A stretch of DNA of 64,000 nt from Croceimicrobium sp965279135 (GTDB lineage Bacteria; Bacteroidota; Bacteroidia; Flavobacteriales; Schleiferiaceae): NCBI GenBank assembly GCA_965279135.1, contig OZ257133.1:1984001-2048000 (forward strand), given 5' to 3'. The notes under the pieces were generated by a model. It was given only the letters and a program-made list of their open reading frames with translations, did not search any database and had not been told where the DNA came from. Within the stretch, counting starts at the first letter, position 1, and each line of letters opens with the position of its first letter. Position numbers and translations under genes: made by a program. Shown piece after piece: positions 18,912-27,731 of the stretch.

Positions 18912-19433
18912 ATGCGCATTGATGATTGCTTTCAGTTAGGGCACATCAGCAGATTGCACGGCTTTAAGGGAGAGGTAATAGCAGTATTTGATACAGACCG
19001 CCCGGAAGCCTACGAAATATTGGAATCAGTTTTTCTCGAAAATCGAGGGGAACTGATTCCTTTTTTTATTGAGGGTCTTAGCCGCAATTCCAAGGGTCAT
19101 TTTATACTGAAATTTGAAGAAGTAGAGGACGAGCCAACCGCTCAATCGCTGGTTGGAAATAAACTTTGGCTCCCACTGGAAATTCTCCCTCCACTTGAAG
19201 GCAAGAACTTCTATTTCCATGAGGTGATTGGATTTAAGCTTTTTGACGCGGATAATGAAGTGGGTATTATAGAGGAAGTTCTCGACAATAGCGCACAACC
19301 TCTCTTTAAAGTAAGGGGTAGTAAGGATCAAGAAATACTAATCCCTGCGGTAGACGAGTTCATTTTAGAAGTAAATCGAGAAGAAGCTCGAATTAGCTTG
19401 AAGTTACCTGATGGTCTTCTAGAGCTTTTCTGA
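18912..19433 (+). CDS. rimM: Ribosome maturation factor RimM
   Basis: A 173-residue protein with the two-domain RimM layout. The N-terminal RimM barrel has FQLGHISRLHGFKGEV, and the C-terminal PRC-barrel-like domain has FYFHEVIGFKLFD and ILIPAVDEFILEV. RimM assists 30S head assembly and binds S19. The position directly behind rpsP is the classic rpsP-rimM arrangement. The length is normal and motifs are intact. Confidence 0.96.
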   Translation: MRIDDCFQLGHISRLHGFKGEVIAVFDTDRPEAYEILESVFLENRGELIPFFIEGLSRNSKGHFILKFEEVEDEPTAQSLVGNKLWLPLEILPPLEGKNFYFHEVIGFKLFDADNEVGIIEEVLDNSAQPLFKVRGSKDQEILIPAVDEFILEVNREEARISLKLPDGLLELF

Positions 19434-19434
19434 G

Positions 19435-20154
19435 ATGTCAGCCAAAATCTCCCCTTTTCAATTTAAAAGATTTCAAATTGCGCATGATCGTTCAGCCCAT
19501 CGGGTAGGAACGGATGCCATACTATTAGGGGCCTGGGCCAAGGCTGAAAATCCAAGCCGCATTCTGGATTTTGGCAGTGGTAGCGGCATCCTAAGTTTGA
19601 TCATGGCCCAACGCTTTCCCCAAGCCAAAATCTGGGGTATTGAAATAGATCAGGAATCCTGGAGACAGAGCGAAGAAAACCGTCTGGCCAGTTCATTCTC
19701 CAACCAAATTGAGTTTCTGAATATCGATCTGCTTGATTTTAATCCGATTGAGAAATTTGATTTCATAATCAGTAATCCTCCCTACTATTCAGAGGAGATC
19801 TTAGCACCCGACGAGCGCAGGGCCAGAGCCCGTAGTATAGATTTTGAGGGTTTTTACAAATGGCTGAAGAAGCTCAATGCAATCTTAAGTGATTCGGGTA
19901 CTCTCAAACTCATTCTGCCCTACTCATTCTGGACCAGTCAAAACAATGCCTTTGAAGATATTGGTCTATTTGCCGAGGAAATATGCCTAGTAAAACACAA
20001 ACCAGGAGGAGCCTACAAACGAGTACTTCTATCCCTGGATAAAGATGAAAGAAGTGCTGTGGTATCTAAGCTTGATCTTTATAGAAATGAGGGGCATTTG
20101 CACAGGAGTGATGCTTTTCAGGCCCTAGTTGAAGAATTGCTTCTTGACCACTAA
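19435..20154 (+). CDS. trmN: tRNA1(Val) adenine-37 N6-methyltransferase TrmN6
   Basis: A 239-residue SAM-dependent methyltransferase of the YfiC/TrmN6 family. The N-terminal block FKRFQIAHDRSAHRVGTDAILLGAW, the SAM-binding glycine loop LDFGSGSGILSL and the catalytic motif NPPYY are all present. Family members methylate N6 of A37 in tRNA-Val. It starts 1 bp after the rimM stop and ends the rpsP operon. It could also act on another adenine substrate, but the family match is strong. Confidence 0.93.
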   Translation: MSAKISPFQFKRFQIAHDRSAHRVGTDAILLGAWAKAENPSRILDFGSGSGILSLIMAQRFPQAKIWGIEIDQESWRQSEENRLASSFSNQIEFLNIDLLDFNPIEKFDFIISNPPYYSEEILAPDERRARARSIDFEGFYKWLKKLNAILSDSGTLKLILPYSFWTSQNNAFEDIGLFAEEICLVKHKPGGAYKRVLLSLDKDERSAVVSKLDLYRNEGHLHRSDAFQALVEELLLDH

Positions 20155-20192
20155 TCCCGGAATCGAAAACCACAAATCCTAAGCGATCGAAA

Positions 20193-21539
20193 TCAATATC
20201 CCTGATAAGGCACCTCCCTTTCGGTAAAGGAAATTCCATACTCGGCTAACTCTTCAAGCATAGGCTGGTAAATCTCTTTGCTGATTGGAATTTGAACTCC
20301 GGGAGTATGGATATCACCATTCAGAATATGTCTTACGGCAATAGCTAACGGTAAGCCTACGGTGCGAGCCATGGCAGTCTCTTTGCTGTTTTTACCAAGG
20401 GTAACCATAGAAGATTCGATCATTCGATCTTCTCCATTTAGGCGGTATCCGAACTTGTGGAACATCACAATCATATCCTTTTCATCCTCCCTCAATGTCC
20501 ACTTCGACTCTAATATTTTCTGCAGCACCTGAGCTGGTGTAGGTTGGACCATATCAATCCTGGTATCGCTAAACAATCCCAGCCATTCTAATTTGGCCAT
20601 AAGATCACTGTCCTGCGGAATTTGCAGATAGTGCATCAACTTTAGCTCTACGGAATCCTTGGGATTGTAGGCCAGGAAAAGATTGGTGAAATCGCGATAG
20701 GTCATTTCCGGATCTACCTCTAAGCGATAAGAATCATCTGTCATTCCCAATTTCACAAAAACATCCCAGGCCCTGCAAAATCCCGGGCGCCTAAAAGTTC
20801 CCCGATAAATAGTAGGAATATCATGCAGCCCATACACCTCCCGATATTTCAAGGAATCGCGATTAGCATAACCCTCAAAACGACCGTAGCCTTCAATCTC
20901 AATTAATTCGGTACGACGAAAGAGACGGTGATAAGGGATGTACTTGTATTTACCTTCCTGTATAAACTTAACGGCACCACCGGAACCTGCTAAAACAACA
21001 TTTCTTGGATTCCAGGTGAACTTATAGTTCCATGGGTTATCATCATTCTCCGGAGCCACTAAGCCCCCGGTGAAACTCTCAAAAAGAAGCATCTCCCCCC
21101 CTGCTTCACGAATCTCATCAAGTACTTTCATAGCGCTTAGATGATCAATTCCCGGATCTACACCGATCTCATTGATTAAAACCACTCCGGCCTCCCTGGC
21201 TCGTTCATCCAGGGCCTTCATCTCTTCATTAATGTAGGAGGCGGTAAGCATATGCTTACCCAAGGCAATGCAGTCTACAGCTACTGGGATATGCATATGA
21301 GCCGGAAGCATGCTTACCACAACATCTGCTTTTGATATGGCATTCACCCGACTTATCTCATCAGTTACATCAAAACTTACTGCTTCCATTCGAGGGTGAT
21401 TCCCTGCTTTCTCTTGAGCTAATTCGAGGCTCTGATCAGCAATGGTTAAATACCAATCTTCGCTTTCACTGTGGTTTTTAATGTACTCTACAAAAGAGTA
21501 AGTAGATCTTCCGGCTCCGATGAGAAGGATGTTTTGCAT
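20193..21539 (-). CDS. Saccharopine dehydrogenase (reductase) family protein
   Basis: A 448-residue enzyme starting at the ATG with first base 21539 (MQNILLIGAGRS). The longer frame upstream looks non-coding. The N-terminal Rossmann domain has GAGRSTYSF. The C-terminal catalytic domain has the LYS9-type motifs NEIGVDPGIDHL, ESFTGGLVAPE, NRDSLKYREVYG and YRGTFRRPGF. Relatives reduce or oxidise saccharopine in lysine metabolism (glutamate-forming side). The gene stands alone, convergent with trmN and divergent from the DUF4476 gene, so pathway context is lacking. Carboxynorspermidine-type enzymes are related but the internal motifs favour saccharopine reductase. Confidence 0.88.
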   Translation of the reverse strand: MQNILLIGAGRSTYSFVEYIKNHSESEDWYLTIADQSLELAQEKAGNHPRMEAVSFDVTDEISRVNAISKADVVVSMLPAHMHIPVAVDCIALGKHMLTASYINEEMKALDERAREAGVVLINEIGVDPGIDHLSAMKVLDEIREAGGEMLLFESFTGGLVAPENDDNPWNYKFTWNPRNVVLAGSGGAVKFIQEGKYKYIPYHRLFRRTELIEIEGYGRFEGYANRDSLKYREVYGLHDIPTIYRGTFRRPGFCRAWDVFVKLGMTDDSYRLEVDPEMTYRDFTNLFLAYNPKDSVELKLMHYLQIPQDSDLMAKLEWLGLFSDTRIDMVQPTPAQVLQKILESKWTLREDEKDMIVMFHKFGYRLNGEDRMIESSMVTLGKNSKETAMARTVGLPLAIAVRHILNGDIHTPGVQIPISKEIYQPMLEELAEYGISFTEREVPYQGY

Positions 21540-21556
21540 GAGGTGAATTTGGCCGA

Positions 21557-21564
21557 CAAATTTA
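21557..21564 (-). promoter_or_regulatory. Putative -7 element for the saccharopine dehydrogenase gene
   Basis: Minus-strand TAAATTTG matches TAnnTTTG, 17 bases upstream of the ATG at 21539. The short implied leader is typical for the phylum. No convincing -33 box was seen. Confidence 0.45.
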
Positions 21565-21583
21565 TAATTATCGGGCTGCGCCC

Positions 21584-21591
21584 TACCTTTG
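21584..21591 (+). promoter_or_regulatory. Putative -7 element for the DUF4476 gene
   Basis: TACCTTTG matches TAnnTTTG, 16 bases upstream of the ATG at 21608. It lies back to back with the minus-strand -7 box at 21557-21564. Confidence 0.45.
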
Positions 21592-21607
21592 ATCAAATTT
21601 TTCTGGA

Positions 21608-22633
21608 ATGCCCTTTTGGCAAAGAATCTTCATTGTTCTAATTGTACTTCAGCAAGTATCGCAGGCTCAGACTATTCTGATGTTTGAGGATCAAACTAAA
21701 AACGGATTTAAATTGGTTGTAAATAACTACCTCCAAAATGAAACCGACCTCCCCAAACTTAATCTGCAAAACATTCCTAGCGGAGAACCTGACTTGCTCA
21801 TCATTTTAAAAGATAGCACCATAATCCGCCGCAAATTACCTGAGCTGGAAACAGGGATTCATAAATATGTTATTTATCGGGATTATAAAGGCAAAGTGCG
21901 CCTGCGCTACAGAGGCATTTATAACGACTTAGGCCAGTCGGCAATCATGTTCGATTATTCCGAACACAAAGAATGGTCGACCGTCAATCCGCAGGACGAC
22001 CAAATTGCTTTGAATGACAGTAGCTCTCAATATCAAAGCTGGCTTAAAGAGGAAGAATTACTAAGCTCGACTAAACCTATTGACAGCGTACAAAGCAGCT
22101 CCGTGGCGATAGTTGATAGCACTCCGGTAAACCACATTGCACTGCAAGAAACGAGCTCTGATTCCTCTGCTGTAATCCCTGTACAACCAGATGTTAAGGA
22201 AGAGATTGTTGCCGAAATCCCAAATCCAACAGATAGCCTGGTCATTTCGGATTCGCCTATCGCCAGTACCCTCGTGATAAATGAAACGAATTCTAAGGAC
22301 AGCATAAAAACGCTTGATTCACAAGCTAAACCACAGGAGATAGCAAAACCTCTGGCAAACACGAATCCTTATGATGAATTCAAGAAGAAATTTGACGCGA
22401 GTGACTTCGAGTTTGATAAGCTGCAAATGGCTTCTGCTTACAATGAAAGTCAAAAAGTGAATCTGTCTGAAGCGATCGAAATACTGAAAGGATTAAAATA
22501 CGATCAGAGTAGACTTAGTTTTCTTGCTAGTCTTTACTCAAAGCAAGAACATCTCAAAGGTTCAGTAAATGAACTGATCAATTGTTTGGACTATGATTTA
22601 AGCAAACAAGAAGCAAAAAACATCCTTAAATAA
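21608..22633 (+). CDS. Secreted protein with C-terminal DUF4476 domain
   Basis: A 341-residue exported protein. The signal peptide is residues 1-21 (ending SQAQ). An N-terminal beta-rich region (to about 140) is followed by a long low-complexity Ser/Pro/Asp/Val linker (about 150-255). The DUF4476-like helical domain comes last (NPYDEFKKKFDASDFEFDKL and KYDQSRLSFLASLYSK). DUF4476 is common in Bacteroidota surface or periplasmic proteins, with no known function. Its stop overlaps the start of the next gene by one base, so the two are coupled. Confidence 0.75.
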   Translation: MPFWQRIFIVLIVLQQVSQAQTILMFEDQTKNGFKLVVNNYLQNETDLPKLNLQNIPSGEPDLLIILKDSTIIRRKLPELETGIHKYVIYRDYKGKVRLRYRGIYNDLGQSAIMFDYSEHKEWSTVNPQDDQIALNDSSSQYQSWLKEEELLSSTKPIDSVQSSSVAIVDSTPVNHIALQETSSDSSAVIPVQPDVKEEIVAEIPNPTDSLVISDSPIASTLVINETNSKDSIKTLDSQAKPQEIAKPLANTNPYDEFKKKFDASDFEFDKLQMASAYNESQKVNLSEAIEILKGLKYDQSRLSFLASLYSKQEHLKGSVNELINCLDYDLSKQEAKNILK

Positions 22634-23016
22634 TGAAAGTCAAATCAATAATTAGCACCGTCGGAATACTTGGATCAGTTGCCGTTATTGCTGGTGCCCT
22701 TGGTGCTCATGCTCTTAAGGAAGTGTTAAGCCCAGAGCAGATCGATAGCTTCAATACAGCGGTGCGCTACCAGATGTGGCATACCTTAGGCATCTTAACA
22801 TTGGTTTTTCTTAAGGATCACATCACCAATACAAAGCTAATTTTTAGACTTTGGCTCCTAGGAGTAATTCTTTTTTCGGGAAGTATTTATCTTCTTAACC
22901 TTGATGAATTAATTAATATAAATTTATCATTTCTAGGACCTATTACACCCTTAGGCGGATTGAGCTTGATAGCAGGTTGGATCGCTTTGCTTATAGGGGC
23001 CCTAAGAAAAAAGTAG
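22633..23016 (+). CDS. DUF423 family small membrane protein
   Basis: A 127-residue integral membrane protein of the YgdD/TMEM256 (DUF423) family. It has four hydrophobic segments and the family motifs GALGAHALK, near residues 22-30, and RYQMWHTLGI. Function is unknown. It overlaps the DUF4476 gene by one base and is probably co-translated with it. Confidence 0.9.
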   Translation: MKVKSIISTVGILGSVAVIAGALGAHALKEVLSPEQIDSFNTAVRYQMWHTLGILTLVFLKDHITNTKLIFRLWLLGVILFSGSIYLLNLDELININLSFLGPITPLGGLSLIAGWIALLIGALRKK

Positions 23017-23097
23017 ATTTTACTTAGTGTACTTTTTACGCTTTTATTTTGAGGTTTTTTAATGATAAAAATCAGATGAAAAGCCCATGATTAGTCT

Positions 23098-23105
23098 TAA
23101 TTTTG
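23098..23105 (+). promoter_or_regulatory. Putative -7 element of pckA
   Basis: TAATTTTG is an exact TAnnTTTG match, 33 bases upstream of the pckA ATG. The gap 23017-23138 holds no gene. Confidence 0.55.
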
Positions 23106-23138
23106 TCCTCAAATAATTGCTGATCAAAATTAAGCACT

Positions 23139-24755
23139 ATGAGTTTCAAAGAAGTGAGACCAGCTCAGGATTCCCTGGAGCGTTACGGAATTAAAAATGC
23201 CGACGCAAAGTGGAACCTCTCCCCACATGATCTTGAACAAATCACTGTAGACCTGGGTCTGGGTGATATTGCAGACAATGGAGCTTTGTCGATCGACACC
23301 GGTAAATTCAAAGGTCGTTCTCCTAAAGATCGTTTCATCGTAAAAGATGATATCACCAAAGATGCCGTTTGGTGGGGCAATATCAATATGCCTTTTGAAC
23401 CAGAGCACTTTGGTAGCTTAAAAGGGAAACTGGCAGACTACCTCAGCGGTAAGCAAGTTTTCGTTCGCGATGTTTATGCTATCGCTGATGAGCGCTACCG
23501 GATCAAAATCCGTGTAGTTACCGAATTACCATGGTCTAACATGTTTGTTTACAACATGTTCCTTCGTCCAAGCGAAGAAGAGTTAAAAGACTTCGAACCT
23601 GATTGGGTAGTTCTTAATGCACCTGGTTTTATGGCTGACCCTGAGGTTGACCATACCCGTCAGGCGAACTTCGCCATCCTAAACTTCACGGATCAAATGG
23701 CGATCGTTGGTGGTACAGGCTATACCGGAGAAATCAAGAAAGGAATATTCTCGGCCCTCAATTTCATTTTACCTCATCAAAAAAATGTTCTTAGCATGCA
23801 CTGTTCCGCCAATGTTGGAAAGGAAGGTGACACTGCTCTTTTCTTTGGGCTCTCTGGTACCGGAAAAACCACTCTTAGTGCAGATCCTCACCGTAAGTTA
23901 ATTGGTGATGATGAGCACGGATGGACTGAAGATCATGTAATCTTCAACTTCGAAGGTGGTTGTTACGCAAAGGCGATTGATCTCAGCGAGGAGAAAGAAC
24001 CCGATATCTACCGTGCAATTAAGAAGGGGGCTATCCTTGAAAACATCATATTTAAGGAAGGTACCAATGAAGTAGATTATGCAGATAGTTCTAAAACCGA
24101 GAATACTCGGGTGAGTTATCCCATCTACCACATTGACAATATCGAAAGCCCCTCCATCGGAAGAAATCCTAAAAATGTATTCTTCCTAACCTGTGATGCA
24201 TACGGAGTATTACCTCCTATCTCAAAGCTAACTCCAGGTCAGGCTGCTTTCCACTTCATTAGTGGTTACACTGCCAAAGTAGCTGGAACTGAAGAAGGTA
24301 TTGTAGATCCGGAAGTTGCTTTTTCAGCTTGTTTTGGAGCACCTTTCATGCCATTACATCCTACCAAGTACGCCGACATGCTTAGCGATAAAATGCAAAG
24401 CTCTGGTGCCAATGTTTGGTTAGTGAACACCGGATGGTCTGGTGGACCTTATGGAATTGGTGAGCGAATGAGCCTTAAATATACCCGTGCACTAATTACT
24501 GCTGCATTGGAAGGTGCTTTAGACAATGTAGATTACCGCACTCACGAAGTGTTTGGTTTAGCAATGCCTACAACTTGTCCAGAGGTTCCGGATGATATCC
24601 TATTCCCTCGTAACACTTGGGAAAATAAGGATGACTACGATCGTACCGCTAATGAATTAGCGAAAAAATTCTTGAAGAATTTTGATAAGTTCTCTGACTA
24701 TGCTAGTGATGAAATCATGGCCGGTGCGCCTAAGGTTTCCGCTAACGTAGGTTAG
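23139..24755 (+). CDS. pckA: Phosphoenolpyruvate carboxykinase (ATP)
   Basis: A 538-residue ATP-type PEPCK that converts oxaloacetate plus ATP to PEP, the gateway step of gluconeogenesis. Diagnostic motifs are the kinase-1a loop GLSGTGKTTLS (from Gly237), the metal site LIGDDEHGW, the substrate loop DTGKFKGRSPKDRF, and NTGWSGGPYG. Length is normal for the family. It is a single gene with its own TAnnTTTG box and a strong terminator. It complements the glucan-storage genes at the left end. Confidence 0.98.
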   Translation: MSFKEVRPAQDSLERYGIKNADAKWNLSPHDLEQITVDLGLGDIADNGALSIDTGKFKGRSPKDRFIVKDDITKDAVWWGNINMPFEPEHFGSLKGKLADYLSGKQVFVRDVYAIADERYRIKIRVVTELPWSNMFVYNMFLRPSEEELKDFEPDWVVLNAPGFMADPEVDHTRQANFAILNFTDQMAIVGGTGYTGEIKKGIFSALNFILPHQKNVLSMHCSANVGKEGDTALFFGLSGTGKTTLSADPHRKLIGDDEHGWTEDHVIFNFEGGCYAKAIDLSEEKEPDIYRAIKKGAILENIIFKEGTNEVDYADSSKTENTRVSYPIYHIDNIESPSIGRNPKNVFFLTCDAYGVLPPISKLTPGQAAFHFISGYTAKVAGTEEGIVDPEVAFSACFGAPFMPLHPTKYADMLSDKMQSSGANVWLVNTGWSGGPYGIGERMSLKYTRALITAALEGALDNVDYRTHEVFGLAMPTTCPEVPDDILFPRNTWENKDDYDRTANELAKKFLKNFDKFSDYASDEIMAGAPKVSANVG

Positions 24756-24779
24756 TAATCTTACCAGAGCGAAATACAG

Positions 24780-24811
24780 AACCCGATCTCGCTAAGAGGT
24801 CGGGTTTTTTA
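24780..24811 (+). terminator. Intrinsic terminator of pckA
   Basis: AACCCGATCTC pairs with GAGGTCGGGTT (one T-G pair) around a GCTAA loop, followed by a run of T. Confidence 0.92.
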
Positions 24812-24884
24812 TTGCTCAAATTTTAAATCAGGCCTGTTCTCGTTATAAAAGCTTTCTAATTGATATTTTCGTGTGCTGATAGGG

Positions 24885-25244
24885 ATGAATAGAACTGCAA
24901 AAACCATTAACCACTCTGGTTGGGTATTAATGATCGCTGGATTGGTATTAGTTTTTCTACCAGAGCAAATCGCTTTGTTTTTCTGGAAAGATACCGTCGC
25001 CGACTTTTGGCTTCGCACCCTAGGCTACTTCATGTTTATCGAAGGCCTGATATCCTACAAGAGTAGCTTTTACAACGTGGATGGTTTGTATCGCTGGATT
25101 ATCAACTACCGGATGTTACAACCCGCCTTTTTCACTACCCTCTTGATTGTAGATTTCGCAAACCCGGGACTCATGCTTTATTCTACTATTGAGTTAATCC
25201 TCGGGATATATAGTTTCCTGGCTTTTAAACAGGATAATCTCTAG
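24885..25244 (+). CDS. Small uncharacterised membrane protein
   Basis: A 119-residue protein starting at the ATG at 24885, with a GTG four codons upstream as the alternative. About four hydrophobic segments are visible (around 12-30, 40-58, 72-90 and 95-115), with the loop FLPEQIALFFW between the first and second. I do not recognise the family. It lies between the pckA terminator and the convergent phoH-like gene, with which it shares a 4-base stop overlap (CTAG). Confidence 0.65.
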   Translation: MNRTAKTINHSGWVLMIAGLVLVFLPEQIALFFWKDTVADFWLRTLGYFMFIEGLISYKSSFYNVDGLYRWIINYRMLQPAFFTTLLIVDFANPGLMLYSTIELILGIYSFLAFKQDNL

Positions 25245-26668
25245 AGTAAATCATTAGCCAGATTGGCTAATTCTGACCGCTCCCCTTTCTCTAGCAGAAC
25301 ATGAGCAAATAGTTTATTCCCCTTGATCTTATCAATAAGGTAGCTCAGGCCATTCGATTGTTCGTCGAGATAGGGTGTATCAATCTGATTCACATCACCA
25401 GTGAAGATGAATTTCGCATTCTCTCCCGCACGGGTTATAATAGTTTTCACTTCATGAGGAGTAAGGTTTTGAGCCTCATCAACAATGAAAATCACATTAG
25501 AAAGACTGCGACCTCGAATATAAGCTAGAGGGGTTACCAGAAGCTTTTCAGAATTCACCATTTCATCAATCTGCTTGTACTCCTTGTCCTGCTCGTTAAA
25601 TTGGTTCTTGATGAATTTCAAATTATCCCAAAGCGGTTGCATGTAGGGATTAATCTTTGCTTTCATATCACCAGGCAAGTATCCGATATCTTTATTGCTA
25701 AGTGGCACTATAGGTCGAGCCAGGTAAATCTGCTTGAAGTCCCGACGTTGTTCGAGGGCACCGGCAAGGGCTAGTAAGGTTTTACCAGTTCCGGCTACCC
25801 CACTTAGCGTAACTAATTTAACTTCGGGGTTCGCAATAGCATGTAAGGCAAAGGCCTGCTCTGCATTACGGGGTTTTATACCATAAAAGCTCTTCTTTTC
25901 AATTTGATCCAGACTCTCCGTATGCGCATTGTAAAAAGAAAGAGTACTGCTTTTACTAGCCTTTAAAATATAGAAGTGGTTGTTCTTTTTACTGAAATCA
26001 GGATAATCCTTCTCCACTTTTTCAATGGGAAGACTCTTCTTTTTGTATAGGGTATCAATTAAGGTCTGGTCGAAATCATCCACATTGGTTTTACCGGTAT
26101 AAAGAGATTCCACGTCCTTAATCTTTCCGGTCTCATAATCCTCTGCTGTAATGTTAAGTGCTTTGGCTTTGAGTCTTAGATTGATATCCTTAGTTACCAG
26201 TATCACCTTTCGGTCAGGCTCTGCCCCAGCCATGTTCAAAGCGGCATTGAGAATCTTGTGGTCATTTTTCCCTGCTCCAAAAATGCGTTGGGCATCTTCT
26301 CCCTGACCGCGGGTATCCATAATCACCTTAAAGTTTCCTTTGCTACCGCCATTTAAGGAAATCCATTCATTTATATTCTGCTCGCCCGCCTTTCGATCTA
26401 AAAGACGAATGAACTGTCTCGCTTCGTAATTCTTGGTATCACTGCCCTTTTTAAACTCATCGAGTTCTTCCAATACGGTTATCGGGATAGCCACATCATG
26501 CTCATCAAAATTCATTATTGAATTGTGATCAAAAAGGATCACCGATGTATCCAAAACAAAGACCTTACACTCCTTTTTGGCGCGCTTAGTAGTTCTTTTA
26601 GTAGCGGTGGCTTTTGTGGTTTTGGAGGGAGTGCTGCCCTGGGTAGAGGCTTTAGCTTTTGCAGGCAT
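25241..26668 (-). CDS. PIN domain and PhoH-like ATPase protein
   Basis: A 475-residue fusion of the YlaK/PhoH2 type. A Lys/Thr/Ala-rich N-terminal tail (1-35) precedes a PIN nuclease domain (VFVLDTSVILFD, with acidic residues in LEELDEFKKG). The PhoH ATPase domain has the P-loop GVAGTGKTLLAL and Walker B IFIVDEAQN, then FTGDVNQIDTP. Related PhoH2 proteins act as RNA helicase/ribonucleases. It is transcribed alone and converges on a small membrane protein gene with overlapping stops. Confidence 0.93.
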   Translation of the reverse strand: MPAKAKASTQGSTPSKTTKATATKRTTKRAKKECKVFVLDTSVILFDHNSIMNFDEHDVAIPITVLEELDEFKKGSDTKNYEARQFIRLLDRKAGEQNINEWISLNGGSKGNFKVIMDTRGQGEDAQRIFGAGKNDHKILNAALNMAGAEPDRKVILVTKDINLRLKAKALNITAEDYETGKIKDVESLYTGKTNVDDFDQTLIDTLYKKKSLPIEKVEKDYPDFSKKNNHFYILKASKSSTLSFYNAHTESLDQIEKKSFYGIKPRNAEQAFALHAIANPEVKLVTLSGVAGTGKTLLALAGALEQRRDFKQIYLARPIVPLSNKDIGYLPGDMKAKINPYMQPLWDNLKFIKNQFNEQDKEYKQIDEMVNSEKLLVTPLAYIRGRSLSNVIFIVDEAQNLTPHEVKTIITRAGENAKFIFTGDVNQIDTPYLDEQSNGLSYLIDKIKGNKLFAHVLLEKGERSELANLANDLL

Positions 26669-26776
26669 AAAAGAATTTTAGCTTTTAAACTTCTACAAGT
26701 TAAATAAGCCCCTGAACTCTTTCACCAAAGACCATGATCTTCTATTCACAAAAATCACGATCGCCTGTTGAAAAAA

Positions 26777-27730
26777 TCAAAACACTTCTCGGGCAATACT
26801 TGCTATATTGTCTGGCCTACCCATGCTGTAAAAGTGAATGGCTGGCGCTCCAGCAGCTTTTAGCTCCTTGGCTTGTTGAATACCCCACTCTATACCCACC
26901 TGGCGCACTTCAGGATTGTCCTTACAAGCCACTACTGCTTTTACCAGGTCATCAGGCAAGTCTACTTTGAAAAAATGCGGTAAAAAGCTTAGGTGCTTCT
27001 TTGTGCTTATTGGTTTAATGCCTGGAATTATTGGCACAGTGATGCCTGCCTTGCGACAAAGCTCAACGTAGTCGAAGTATTTTTGATTATCGAAAAAGAG
27101 TTGGGTAACAATATAGTCAGCCCCCGCATCTACTTTGCGCTTTAAGTGCTCAATATCATTGTTTAAACTAGGCGCTTCATAGTGCTTTTCCGGGTATCCC
27201 GCCACGCCTATCGCAAAGTCCGTTTTGCCCGCATTCTGCAATTCATCATCCAGAAAGCGACCTTCATTCATATTTCGAATCTGAGCTACCAAATCCCTGG
27301 CATATTTGTTCCCATCGGCCTCTGGAGCGAAGAACTGCTCATTCTTCATGCTATCTCCCCGAAGAGCCAAAACATTGTGAATCCCGAGAAAGTCGAGATC
27401 GATAAGCGCATTCTCTGTGTCTTCCTTTGTAAAGCCGCCACAAAGGATATGGGGAACCGTATCCACTTTATAGCGGTATTGTAATGCCGCGCAAATTCCA
27501 ACCGTACCCGGACGCTTTCTTACCGTTTTTTGCTCTAAAAGTCCATTTGACAATCGCTTATATATTACCTCTTCCCGATGGTAGGTAACATTAATAAAGG
27601 GCGGTTTAAACTCCATCAAAGGGTCAATCACCTCATATATGTCTTCAATCTTTTGCCCTTTGAGCGGAGGTAATATTTCGAAGGAAAACAAGGTATCCTT
27701 CGCCGCTTCAATATGTTCGGTAACTTTCAT
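26777..27730 (-). CDS. metF: 5,10-methylenetetrahydrofolate reductase
   Basis: A 317-residue flavoprotein of the MetF family that makes 5-methyl-THF, the methyl donor for methionine synthase. Motifs are FSFEILPP near the N-terminus, the folate-site stretch VTYHREE, LALRGDS and DYIVTQLFFD. Length is normal. It starts 1 bp after the metH2 stop and closes the metH1-metH2-metF operon, behind the SAM-I leader. Confidence 0.97.
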   Translation of the reverse strand: MKVTEHIEAAKDTLFSFEILPPLKGQKIEDIYEVIDPLMEFKPPFINVTYHREEVIYKRLSNGLLEQKTVRKRPGTVGICAALQYRYKVDTVPHILCGGFTKEDTENALIDLDFLGIHNVLALRGDSMKNEQFFAPEADGNKYARDLVAQIRNMNEGRFLDDELQNAGKTDFAIGVAGYPEKHYEAPSLNNDIEHLKRKVDAGADYIVTQLFFDNQKYFDYVELCRKAGITVPIIPGIKPISTKKHLSFLPHFFKVDLPDDLVKAVVACKDNPEVRQVGIEWGIQQAKELKAAGAPAIHFYSMGRPDNIASIAREVF

Positions 27731-27731
27731 T